Positions 1-11,053 of a stretch of DNA of 55,742 nt are shown in pieces (the stretch's first letter is position 1; the number at the start of each line of letters is the position of its first letter). The notes beneath the pieces were generated by a model, which was not told where the DNA came from, ran no database searches, and saw only the letters and a list, made by a program, of their open reading frames with translations. The position numbers and the translations under genes are program-made. The stretch is taken from assembly GCA_011947345.1 (NCBI GenBank), contig JAAVTG010000224.1, positions 1 through 55,742 on the forward strand, written 5' to 3'. The DNA is from Phytophthora quininea (Eukaryota > Oomycota > Peronosporomycetes > Peronosporales > Peronosporaceae).

Positions 1-1724
1 CAGGCCTAGCCGCGTGAAATCAGGACGTGACTCAGGGCGTGGGCCAGCTGCTGCGCTGGAGTGCTACCGCGCATCGAAGACGGCGGCGGTGCTGTTCGTC
101 AGTCAGACACAGCAACTTGCTGCTGCCGCTGCCTCGAAGCAAGGCGGTGTTGGTCTCGGTGGCGGCAAGGAGATGCAAGGTAAAAATTCAATTCCCGGGG
201 ACCATTGTCACACCTCGCCGAGCACTTGAGTCAGCGGCTGCCGGGCTGGGCTGCAGCGGCTGCAGCGCTGCCGTGACGGTGACCGCGGCGGGCCTGATGA
301 GCGTCGTCCTACGGACAGCTTGAAGCCATGTTGCGCTGGACACGGTGCCGCTGCCGCCGAGGCGCTCACAGCTGCATGAGCGAGCGCGTGGGAAGGCTTT
401 GCTGGGGCGGCCTCTCAGCTACTAGTAACACGCTGGTGGGGCCGAGTGTCGGAACATTCTCGAACACATCGCGCAGACGCAGTGCAAGAGCGGCGCCCGG
501 GCCCCTGCTACGTCCTCGTCATGCGGCTGCGCGAACGAAGCCGCTGAGGGTATCCATCGCTCCCGCGCAGAGGCTGCGCGCTTGGGCCGGGGAGTCCTGG
601 AGCTCCGGGGCGCTCGACATGGCACCAAAGCAGGCAACGCCCGCGACGACTCGAGAACTTGCTCACGAGCTCGTCGTCCGTGCCGTTTCGTGCGGATTTC
701 AAACGGTTGGCTGAGCGGCGCCGATCCGTTACTGCTTCAGCCGAGTGGCATAGACTGTGAAATGGCTCACTGGAACGTGTTGCAGTCGAGCGGGCACCTG
801 CATCGCGGGCTGTCGCTCCTCCATGTCCAAGCCCAGCCAGCAGAGAGCAGGCGGCGACAGCAAACTGTTTGGTTGGCCGACACCGTCGTCTCGCTACCGT
901 AGTCCAGGAAGCGCACACGAGCAGGTCCGCCTGGGTGCACGTATTCCACCTTGGCGCGGTTCCAAGCGGAGCCGCTGCCATCATCGAACAGAGCAGCTCA
1001 AACGGCGCTTGCGCTCCAGTGCCCAGGGCAAGCAGCTCGTTGCAATGGCATCAACACGATGTTGAACCTGCCGACGAGATGGCTGAGCTCCAGCTTGAAT
1101 CCGCGGTCCCCATAGCGCGGACGCTGCCCGAGCGACATGAACACCAAGCCGGTCTCGTTCGCGACGTCCATCGCTCACAGAGAATTGCACAATTTTCGGT
1201 CAGCTCAAGGCGAAAATTGCGGGCCGTTACGGTGAAATTCGCGGCAGCGAGTGGCGCTTGCCCGCATGCCGTCTCGGATCGCGTCGTGATGCCCATCGCC
1301 GTTGCCTTCTTCGTCGAGAAGGAGTCGAGCTGCTACGTGGCCCCGAAACGGTCCTGGTTGCTTTAGTCGATGCAGGAGATGCCTGCAGCGCGTCAGAGGC
1401 GCCGGGTGACTTGCTCGATACCAGCAACGACGAGCATGTCGCGCGAGTCGCAACGGCGATGGAGACCAGCATCGTTTCTCCTGCAGCTCTCTGCTTGTAC
1501 GTGGTGTCGCTCATCTGCTGCACCGAGCCGAGCTTAGAGTTTACATTTTATGTGGTACACAAATTCCGCGATCTGAAATTTGTCGATCCCACGGGCACAC
1601 CGTCGCACACCGTCTCATCGCTTCCTGTGCTCCGCCGCGCACGCCCTGAGTGCTGAAGGGCTCCAACCCCCGCACGTACCAGAGTCTCACACTGCTGTAG
1701 AACCAAGCAGGTCCTCACAAGACG
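1..1724. other. region without an intact gene
   Basis: GC-rich stretch ahead of the sulfatase-like gene. Open frames exist on both strands, but they are short, overlapping and of unlike composition, and none resembles a family over its whole length. The only piece I can relate to a known domain is the minus-strand Tudor-like stretch listed separately. The rest could be diverged flank of the same dead gene or plain intergenic DNA. Confidence 0.4.
740..1000 (-). pseudogene. possible Tudor-SN (SND1/TSN) Tudor-domain remnant
   Basis: On the minus strand around 985-870 the translation contains SAWNRAKVEYV followed by ARVRFLDYGSETTV. This matches the pattern of an extended Tudor domain of the Tudor-staphylococcal-nuclease family, where W-x-R-A and F-x-DYG-x-x-x-x-V are conserved. 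A little further on, in another frame, come LSPPAL and a short run like the start of the following SN-fold segment, so a frameshift near 870 is needed. Upstream of the match the frame is closed by a stop, and I could not recognise the four SN repeats with confidence. Known family role: RNA binding, RNA decay and splicing. Here I see only one domain-sized piece, so it is a remnant or a badly damaged gene. A chance resemblance is possible. Confidence 0.33.
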
Positions 1725-4353
1725 ATGCGTCCTGGTGACCGCTGGCTGCAGACCACCGTGTTCCTGCGCGTGCATCGTTGGACGGACTGGGCGCTGCTGG
1801 CCGGTGCGCTGCTGGGCTACGGCCTCATCACAAGACTCATGACGCTGTCGGTGGTTCTGGACAAGTGGGCCAATGCCTGGCAGCAGAGCTGGTGGGTCGT
1901 CACGCTCGGCTTGTTGCTCGGAATGCTCGAAGACTTGTGCGTGTGTGTCGTCATGTGCACGACGCTCTGGTGCTTCGATTTCATCACACTCAAAACCCCA
2001 GGCGAGCGCCACGAGGAAGAGATGAAGCGGAAACAACGCAGAGATGTGGAGATGGAGCAAGGACTGCAATCTGAACATGAAACATCTTTTGCGTGGCTGG
2101 GAGCTGTAGAGCTTACGGAGCAGCTCGGACGCTTCATGGTGTTCACGCTGGTGTTTCTAATTGCAGTCGGAGGGTTGTGTCTGGACTCAGTGTTCCTGCG
2201 TGGACGGAGGATGCGCTTCTCGACAGATTTCATTGTCATGTACATTCGTGAATACGATGCTGCAGGAGAGCTGGAGATCGATCCTGCAGAGTGGAGGGTT
2301 TTGTTCGGGACGACAGCGCTTACAGTGGCGTTGGCGATTTTGGTCGGACTGTTGGGTGCTTGCTGGATTAATCTGACGGAGTGGAATTTGCTGCGTTTCC
2401 TGCATAGAAGCAAGCTATATCAGCGTTGTGTCGCTGCGGGGCTAGCAAAAGCGATTACAGCCGCTTGCACGCCGCCAAGGACGATGATGATGATGATGAT
2501 GATGATGACGAAGACGAAGACGAAGACGAAGATAGAGATTCGTCAGAGGAATCAGAAGACAGCGACGACGAATACACCGAGTGGTCCGAGATCTGCCCGC
2601 GGATTCGAAAGCGACATTTCCGACTGACACCAGAGTTGCTGCTATTCGTTCTGGTGGTGGGGCTATTCTTCATCACGTTCTCTCTAGCGAAGCTCCTGCC
2701 GACTGTGGTAGGATTGATCGCTCTGAACCCAGTTCTCGGTGAGCCTATGCGGCTGGGTACTGGTGTGCAATTTCTTGCGGAGCGAAGACCAAGCGGCGTC
2801 GCCAATCCCATGAGTTCGTTCATCGAGCAAGAGACCGAGTTGTCCCAAATTTTTAGCAACGACTCGTTGTACCGTCGAACGCTGGCGTTTGATGGCCCTC
2901 TCGCGTTCGACATCAAAGTCGGCCGGGACGAACGTCCCAACGTGCTGTTGGTGGTGATGGAGTCTTTCCGAATGCAGGACTCGAGTTTTCTGCTGAATAG
3001 CGCTCTGGAAGAAGATTTGGAGTCGGCTACAACTTCCTTGCTGCCGGAAAATGTGACTCTAACCCCGAACTTCGATCGATGGGCGTCCCGAGGTGTGGCG
3101 CTGAGAAACTTGTGGTCCACTTGGCGCACAAGTCGATCGCTGGAGACACTGCTATTTGGCCAGTTGCCGTACGATAGCGTAACCGAGACCGGGACAACGT
3201 CTGGGCGTACGGATACCAAGCTTTCAGGATTGCCTCAAATGTTCAAGGCCAAGGGCTACGACACCATCTTCACGACTGGCACTCGCACGGATTATGATAG
3301 CTGGGACGAATTCTTGCCAGCGCACGGCTTCGACACCGTGCTGGATCGTTGGGGCGTGGTGGACATCATTGAGAAAGAGCTGCATCTCGACTGGGAGCAA
3401 GGCAACCACATGCTGACGTACTGGGGCATTCACGACGATATGTCGTTCACAGCGTTGTCGTATATTCTTCGGAATCGGCAATTTGCCCAGAATGTGGCCA
3501 AGCTGAGAGCCGAGGCCAAGGCCAAGAGGTTTCCGGCCAAGGCGACGGAACCGCCTCTTCCGATCACGAAGAACGTGTCGACGAATCCGTGGTTTGCTGT
3601 GCACTACACGATCTCGAACCACGTGCCTTTCAACGAGCGACCAGACTGGTTCTTCCGCTACGTGAACGAGCACCGTGCTAAGATAGCAAAGTTTGCACCG
3701 CTGTATGCGGGCCACGAACACGAAGAACTACTCCGTGACTATGTTGAGATGCGCTTCTTCTCGGACATCGTCTTCGGTAACTTCATGGAGCAGCTAGGAA
3801 GGACGGCGTCTTGAAAGACACCATCGTGGTGGTGGTCGGTGACCACGGTCAGGCCCCGGAACTCGGCAGCGCCACCCCCGAGCAGGATCAGATCGCGACA
3901 TCTCGAATCGCCGGAGCGATCATTGCCGAGGAGGATACGACAGCCTGTAGTGATCGACGACGCAGCTTCGCAGTCCGATATCCTCAATACGCTGGCAGAC
4001 ATCGTGGGGCTGCCTGTTGGCGGATTGCTGCAGACTGGTATCGGCCGCACTCTGAAGCGAGTACCGCCAAAGGATCGGGCAAGCGCGCAGCGTTCACCAC
4101 CAACCCGGCCACGAACCTCGCGGCGCAGCTGGGACATCTGCGTCTCCACTTCTTTGCCGAGGGGTCTGACGCCGTGCGAGCTTATCACACGCAGCGAGAC
4201 CCGCACCAGAAGCACGATCTCATGGGCGAGCTGTCGTCGGAGCGGGTGCGCGAGCTGCTGCAAGTCTGCGAGGACGGACGCGCCCTCAACGCGTACTTTA
4301 AACACCGATGGGACCACAGCTGTCTGCTGCAGCCCACGTGCGGGCCGCAGTGA
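1725..4353 (+). CDS. five-TM sulfatase / LtaS-like membrane phosphotransferase (frameshifted)
   Basis: A protein of about 876 residues, read in several frames. The first frame (1725-~2430) carries four hydrophobic segments, including DWALLAGALLGYGLITRL and VLFGTTALTVALAILVGL. The next frame (~2430-3800) has an Asp/Glu-rich loop, a fifth membrane segment (ELLLFVLVVGLFFITFSLA) and then a sulfatase-fold domain: NVLLVVMESFR near 2938, and TWRTSRSLETLLFG near 3120 where LtaS-type enzymes place the nucleophilic Thr. The metal-binding VVVVGDHG follows near 3830 in a third frame. The tail (DDAASQSDILNTLADIVGLP, then FTTNPATNLAAQLGH) switches frame twice more before the stop at 4351-4353. Five TMs plus a sulfatase domain is the layout of bacterial lipoteichoic-acid synthase and related alkaline-phosphatase-superfamily transferases. 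The substrate in an oomycete is unknown. No intron borders fit the switches. I read them as sequence errors, but a true pseudogene is not excluded. Confidence 0.75.
2480..2535 (+). repeat. GAT/GAC-GAA trinucleotide repeat in coding sequence
   Basis: About nine GAT units preceded by GAC and followed by alternating GAC-GAA. In the used frame this encodes an unbroken Asp run followed by Asp-Glu repeats, in a loop between the fourth and fifth membrane segments of the sulfatase-like protein. In the upstream frame the same bases read as poly-Met, which shows that the frame must change before this point. Such tracts vary in length between strains. Confidence 0.9.
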
Positions 4354-6477
4354 GCTAGCAACCAGTCATTGCCACCACCATAGAGATTACGTTCCCACCC
4401 AATGCATTAACATGTGAGCAGTTCCCGCCACGCACTTTGCTGTCACTTGACCTCGATGTAGCCATATCCCATCGAAAAGTACTACCGTTTCCACAAAAGT
4501 TAATATCACAGCTGAATGATGGTCGATCTTCAGAATCTCGGGAATCTTTTGCGGATGGACACCATTTTTTCCGCTGTTGCAGGCTGAGAATGTATTTCTT
4601 CGACTGTAGATGCCGGGATAGTATGAAAGGCCCGCATTCAAGCGAGTATACCGGCATTATTTCCTAAGCACTTGTTTCAATAAGAACGAGAGCTTGCCAC
4701 ACCGCACGTTCAATACAAATACGTTAGAGGCCTAATAGATCAATCAAACGTAGACGGGTGTACAGTCCTCGTAGCGTGGATGTACAAACGGTAAAGATCG
4801 TCGGACTCGACTGCGGCGATAAGGAGGGGGTACACGTCTCTCCTCAATACTCTTGAGTGGCTCAGCGCGAGTTCGCCGCAAAAAATCCACTGGCATCTCA
4901 CCTTCACTGAGCTTGATAATGACCTTTTTTGCCATCAAGTCATGATCGTAGACCTCAGCCGCCGCCATCTCATCGCAGTTGACGAAGTGAGTGGTGACGA
5001 CTTCGACCGCGTTCAACAAACGGTCGAGGTTGCTGAAAAAACTTATCATTTGGGCCCAAGGCCTCATATCTTGAGAGCCGGCCAACTTGATGGTCTTGGC
5101 GGTGAAAACTCGAGCTTGAGCGACTACACGGAGTCTTCTGGTATCAGCTCCTGCATTAGCTGCTAGATCTTGGCTTGAGCTTAAGCTCAGTCGCACAAAT
5201 ATACTTACTTCATAGCCGCCGACCGTAACGATGTCTCATCATATTCGTCGATCTCAGCTTCATAACCTTACGGGATGCTTCCATTCCATTTTGGTCGTGG
5301 CACGTGTGGTCTTTGCTGAGTGTGAGGCGCTCCTCCTCCTCGTTCTTTGACGCCCCTTCGTCATCTTGACTGACCACCTCTTTATGATAACTTCATGGTT
5401 GAGAAAAATTACGAGATGAACGAGATTTGCCGCACAGTACCTGCGGTCGGTCCGCGCGATCACAAAAATATCGCGTGTTTTATCAGGACCACTGGGTCGC
5501 TTACTCTTCACTTCAATTATCGCCAATAGTTTGGAGAGAGCACCCAGCACTTCCAGCCCGACGCTCTATATTTCACCATCCGATATTCCATTAATCGCTG
5601 CCTGGACGTCAACTAGGAAAACACAATCCGTGCTTGTACCGCATCTCCACGTGCCGCTCTTGAAACCCGTCTGATCAGTAGATTTTGCTCGCCTTGAGCG
5701 GTAGGTCTGTTCCTCTTGTCCTGCTGTCCTTGCGCGGGTAATACGAGATTGAGACCTTCATCAGCACGCTGTTAATACTTCCGCTGGCGCTGCCTTGGCC
5801 CGCGATGTGTCGGGACGTAGGACTGAACGTGGCCGGCCAAGGACAAGTGGCACACCCTAAAAGCATCGCGCCAGTATGAGACAAAAAGCCGAGCTGATGA
5901 TCAGGGAGCGCGACTACAAGATCAGCATACTCAGGCTTAAAATTACAGGCAGGTACACCTGGTGATCGAAGAGGACGGCGCGGAATTGGAACTCGTTCTG
6001 TCAAGTGAAAATGTTAACGCCATTTTAAAATCATCTCTACAGCTTGTAGAGAACGGCATGGACTCGGAATTCCCACCGTCAGCTGAACAGACGAACGTTT
6101 AAGCAGACCAGAGCAGAACTTCCCCTTCGCTGAGAACTTTTTCTGCAGGTTCTGCCGTCACACCACGACACTCTTCCACCGACATCGATGCTATTTCCTC
6201 ATGTAACAATGGAGTCGATCACAATTGCATGTGATGCCCAAAGAGATGGCAGCGGCGACGACTATTTCTTAGGGAAAGAAAGCAATGACGAGGAACTTCC
6301 TGCTTTAGAAAATGAGACTTATACTAATGACCAAGACCTCGCCATGAGTTAGGCCTCTTCAACTCCGTTCTTTTTCTCGAATAAATCTACTAAAGTATAG
6401 AAAGATTTTATTTTAAATAAATTTGGTCCAAGACTTTTGACTGTGGTGCTGTATACGTCAGCGGCCCATCCTGAGGT
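4354..6477. other. intergenic region, no supported gene
   Basis: About 2.1 kb between the sulfatase-like gene and the glutathione gene. Minus-strand open frames of 96-150 codons (4744-5196, 5260-5550, 5675-6004) match no family I recognise and show no motifs or membrane segments. The 6060-6420 part is AT-richer and looks non-coding. It may hold decayed transposon sequence, but I see no terminal repeats. Confidence 0.45.
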
Positions 6478-6621
6478 TTGACGTATCGCATGTCAAATCT
6501 CGATCGCGTCATCGATATTGAGCACCTTTTAGAAATTTGCCATGCATCTGTTCCGCCTCCGGCGACATCCACTCACTTCCGCAGTTTCTGTCAAGTGATC
6601 CAAGCTCGCTCCGTGTGCTTC

Positions 6622-8954
6622 ATGGGTCTGTTGGTGGAGGGCAGTCCGCTGGACTGGCCGGACGCGCTCGAGTGGCTGCAGCACGTGCGCACGCAGGGCA
6701 TCGACCAGTTCCTGCACACGTACAAGCGCGTCAAGGACATCGAAGGTGACGAACTCAAGTGGGGCGACGAGCTCGAGTATGGCGTCTTCCACATGGACAA
6801 GCAGGCCAAGAAAGCGCGCCTGGCACTGCGCGGCGCCGAGATCCTGCAGCAGCTGCAGGCCAAGGAGAAGAAGTCGCACGACGCGCAGCAGGAGGCCGTC
6901 TCCAGTCCTACCAGCGGCGGCTGCGTGGACGGCTGCAACTGGGTGCCCGAGTACGGCGCCTGGATGATCGAGGGCACGCCCAGTATGCCCTACGGTGGGT
7001 TCACAAGCGACCTCCGCAAGGTGGAAGGCAACATGCGGCTCCGAAGAGCGAGACTGCTGGCGCTGCTCAAGGAGGATGAGATCGCCCCCAGCGTCACTGC
7101 ATTCCCCATGATGGGGGTGGGGGACTACACCATGCCGCCCACCAAGAACCACGGAGAAGTGGCCAAGTCGGACTACATTAGCGATGCCGTCATCAACCCG
7201 CACCCGAGATTCGCCACGCTGACGAGGAACATTCGCCAGCGGAGGACGAGGAAAGTGGACATCCGAGTGCCCATTTTCAGAGACGTGTACACGGAGGCGA
7301 GACTGGAGGCGGAGCAGGCGCAGAAGCTCTGGACGGCGGAGAAGTCCCGTCCCCACTATGAGAGCAAAGAGATGTGTCGCCTTACGGATCGGCGCCGACG
7401 TCTCCGAGCTCTACGTCCAACTCGGAGGATAATGCAGAGGCCATGTCCAAATCGCCTACTGGGACGGGGAAGAAACTGCAGGGACTTTGTGACACGAAGG
7501 AGGTGCTGAACAAGATCTCGAAGGCTGCCGAGGCGTCGGAGAGGAAGCCTGAGCCGTACCCGGGTTTTATCCACATGGACGCCATGGCCTTTGGCATGGG
7601 CATGTGCTGTCTGCAAGTGACGTTTCAGGCCAAGAACGTGGGCGAGTCGAGACACTTGTATGATCACCTGGGAGTTCTTTCGCCGATTCTGTTGGCGCTG
7701 ACGGCCGCTACGCCGATCTTGAAGGGCAAACTCGCGGACACGGATGTGCGCTGGGCCACCATCTCCGCTGCGGTGGACGACCGAACCCCTCAGGAGCTTG
7801 GCGAAGCTCCACCCCCAACTGACGAGGACACCAAGGCGAAGTACGCCCACATGGCTGGTAACGGCATTAAACGCCTCCCCAAATCTCGCTACGAAGGCAT
7901 CTCGACGTTTATCTGCAACCACAAGCAGGGCGAGGACCCGCATACGTTGACGGACAAGTACAACGACGTGGAAGTGCCCTACGACGAGAAGTCGTACGAC
8001 ACGCTCATCAAGGCTGGTGTTGACCGACTGCTGGCGCTCCACATCTCGCACTTGTTCATCCGCGACCCGCTCGTGATCTACAAGCAGCGACTGCACTTGG
8101 ACAATGAGCACGAGACCGACCACTTCGAGAACATCCAGTCGACGAACTGGCAGACTGTCCGCTGGAAACCGCCTCCGCCAGTCTCGGCAGACCACGACGG
8201 CCCTCACATTGGCTGGCGTACCGAGTTCCGCTCCATGGAGATCCAACTGACGGACTTTGAGAATGCAGCCTTCACGGTGTTCATCGCTCTCGTCTCCCGC
8301 GTCATCCTCACGTTCGACCTGAACTTGTACATACCGCTGTCGAAGGTGAACGACAACATGGAGGCTGCCCACCGTGTCAACGCAGTGCTGGACGAGAAGT
8401 TCCACTTCCGATGTCACTTGGCCCCGCCTGAGGTGGACGACTGCTGCTCCAAGGGATCGTGCCAACTGCACGAAGATCCGGACGCCAGTCAACTCATGAC
8501 CATTGCCGAGATTATGCTGGGCAAGGGCACGTACTTCCCTGGTCTGATCCCCTTGGTCTACGCCTACCTAGACTACATTGAGTGTGATGAAGCCACGAGG
8601 ACGTTAGTGCAGAAGTACATGTGCTTGATCGCCAAGCGCGCAACGGGTGAGCTGCCCACGGCGGCCACTTGGATGCGTCGCTTTGTGCTCGCACACCCAG
8701 ACTACCGTCACGACTCGGTGGTGCCGCACTCGACCGCGTTCGACCTGCTGACCGAGTGCCAGCAGATCGGCGAGGGCTTGAAGCAGTGCCCCGAGCTGCT
8801 GGGCGAGTTCAAGATTGCCCCGGTGCGTGGCCAAGCAGCCTACCGCGTGCCGCTGAAGAGCAGTGGCGTCGCCGCGGAGAAGCGCCAGGCACTTCTCCAG
8901 CGGTACTTGGGGCGCAACACCGCCGATAACGTTTGCAGCACATGCCACGAGTAA
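6622..8954 (+). CDS. glutamate-cysteine ligase catalytic subunit (one frameshift)
   Basis: First, rate-limiting step of glutathione synthesis: joins Glu and Cys using ATP, in the cytosol. The start chosen is ATG 6622, giving MGLLVEGSPLDWPDALEW. This lines up with the conserved MGLL-x-x-GSPL-x-W beginning of eukaryotic GCLC, so the upstream in-frame ATGs are probably not used. Next come QFLHTYKRVKDIEGD and LKWGDELEYGVF, the family's ATP/glutamate-binding opening. A frame change near 7363-7373 (one base missing, before DVSPYGSAP) leads into a linker of small and polar residues, then GFIHMDAMAFGMGMCCLQ and PILLALTAATPILKG, both strong GCS signatures, then WRTEFRSMEIQLTDFENAA. With the base restored the protein is about 777 residues, longer than the human enzyme (637). 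The tail ends in CSTCHE. No introns are evident. Confidence 0.9.
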
Positions 8955-9075
8955 ACGTAGAGGAAGTGAAGCAGCATTTATGAGGCTTCTAAGGAGGCTG
9001 CGGTAAGCAAATAATACGAATGTATTGTGTGTACAGACCTTGGGAAACAGCAAGTGGGAATGGATCGACGGCAGT

Positions 9076-10862
9076 CTACCGCACTGTCGTAGCAACGAAC
9101 TGGTCTTCGTTGACCTGGTCGGCTAGAATTCGACACAGCATGGCTTGCGCGTTGACGTTGCAGACGGTGACGATGCGATCCAGAAACACATCGGCAGCTA
9201 CGACCAGCGCGTACAGCGTGTCCGGGACAGTGTAGTGGGGAAGGCAATATTCCATGCCGGCAGCAGCACCGTCAGCACACCTGAAGGAATCGGAGGCGCC
9301 GATAGCGTCGTCAACAGCACGCCCAGGAAAATCACCAGCGTGGTAGTAGCCGAACTGGCCTCGAAACCAGCCACGGCTGCCATGAAGTACAGCACCACCA
9401 CCAAGTAAATCCCAGCACCAGGCATGTGCAGCGAAGTGCTCACGGACAGCACAAAGTGCATGACGGAGCTCGGGACCTCGCGAGACGTTTCGATGCACTG
9501 CAAGCTCATCGGCATGGTGGCCATTGACGACGAGCTGCCGAGACTGTAGACGTAGGCCGGCAGCATCTGACCCATGAAGCGGAACGGGTTGCGACGCGTG
9601 TACAGCACGAAAAACACCGGCATCACCACCAGCATGTGCACAAGCACACTCACAAGGAGCGTCGCTACCAGTTGCAGCACGAGAGTAATTGGATGATCCG
9701 CAACCGTGTCTTGAAGCGAGTTGGCCATTGAGCCAGCCAACAGACTCAGCACTGCGAACGGTGTGAAGCCCAAGATCCAATGAGCCATGTGGGCAAGCGT
9801 CTCGTTCACTTCGCGGAAGAATTCCAGCAGCGGGTTGAGCTGCGCCGGCCCATGGAAGCTGAACGCGAGCGTCACTCCAAGCGGGAGTGCGAACGCTGCA
9901 ATGCTCAGCAGCGTATTGTCGATGAAAGCCGACATGATGTTGGACGGCACGAGCGTGCTGACGATCTCCAGCACATTGTCGGACAGCGACGAATTGGTGC
10001 CCGTCAGAGCTTCGTTTCGGACAAGCGCGTGGTTTACGTCGTCCAGCGCAAACTTGGCGTCGCTGGTGATATCCGTCGCCGAGCAGGTCACTGCCCCGTC
10101 GTCAGCTGCTTGGAGAAACTTGCCATTGCCACACTGGATGCCGAAGATGGCGCCCGTGTTCGCCACCGTCACTTCAGCACTGTACTTGGAGAATACAGGG
10201 CGCATGATGACACCTGTCAGCCAGCCTTGCAAAATGGCAAGGAGGATCGACAGCAGCATTAGACCCGTCACCCGCAGACCCAATCGTCGGCCGAGTCCCT
10301 TGTACATGATGTCGGCCGTCGCCACCACCAAGTTCACGAACACCATCGGCACCACCACACACTGCACCGCTCGGACGTAAAGATTGCCCGGAGTCATGAC
10401 CCACTTCGCCACGGTGGTGTTGATTTCGTAGTGCTTCAACACCACGCCAACGACAGTCCCCACCACGATAGCCAGTATAGTGAACACCATATTTCTCTTG
10501 GACACCCGCGTCTGCAGCGGTGGCGTCATTGCTCCCACGGGGTTAGCCGCCATGACTGGTGTACGGAAGTCCCTGAACGCTGCATCGGGCGACTCGTCCT
10601 GTCGTGGAAGCGTCGAATACTGGCGAGTCCCCATTGCACCATTGTTGGTGGTGGTGTCATTGGCTGCCGACGTGAAGTTGGTGCGTAGTGTGGCGGAATA
10701 CGGCGGTGCTGGTCTGGTGTTGGGGGCGTGAGCATACCCGCCACCGTAGAGGAACGACGACGCGTCGCTGGAGAAGCCCGACATGGGGCTGAGCACCGAC
10801 GGCTGCTCGCTCTCGCCGTCGTCCTTGACGATGCTCTCGTTGAAAACTGTAAAGTCGGCCAT
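9076..10862 (-). CDS. SLC1-like dicarboxylate/amino-acid:cation symporter (one frameshift)
   Basis: Secondary transporter of the DAACS/SLC1 family, which moves acidic or neutral amino acids or C4-dicarboxylates with Na+ or H+ across the plasma membrane. The ATG at 10862 gives MADFTVFNES. A polar N-terminal tail of about 120 residues precedes the first helix (MVFTILAIVVGTVVGVVL). The serine-rich re-entrant loop HP1 is present (GSSSSMATMPMS). HP2 is seen as SAPPIPSG. The frame breaks near 9257-9260, at a CCGG run, and continues to the last helix (YALVVAADVFLDRIVTVCNV) and the stop at 9076. About 595 residues when the base is restored. The usual NMDGT sodium-site motif of helix 7 is replaced by HMPGAGIY, so substrate or ion coupling may differ. 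The neighbour upstream, BUD23, is divergent, about 190 bases away. Confidence 0.85.
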
Positions 10863-10870
10863 TGCCAACG

Positions 10871-10888
10871 GGTAATTTGGCTAATGGA
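10871..10888 (-). promoter_or_regulatory. initiator-like motif upstream of the SLC1-like gene
   Basis: The minus strand reads CTCCATTAGCCAAATTAC just before the start codon. This resembles the oomycete core promoter: an initiator of the type YCAYTYY followed by an AT-rich flanking element. It would give a very short 5' leader. This is a pattern match only. Confidence 0.35.
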
Positions 10889-11053
10889 GGTGTTCGCGGA
10901 GACTGAAAAGAAGCAGCTCTGGTAGGAGACAGACACTAAGAGAGCAGTTGGCAGTTGACGTTGCTGACTATCAATAGGGTTTTGAGCCCGTACCGTGATT
11001 TCGGTACATCGCTGTTTGGTGGCCGTGAAAGAGGCATTCCAGCGCCAACTAAT

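Noticed and set aside
3760..3815. Tiny intron to explain the frame change before the sulfatase GDHG motif
   Set aside because: The only GT...AG pair would be about 20 bases, too short to splice. A one-base error fits better.
6478..6621. Upstream in-frame extension of glutamate-cysteine ligase
   Set aside because: Family members begin at the MGLL motif, and the upstream 48 residues have no counterpart.
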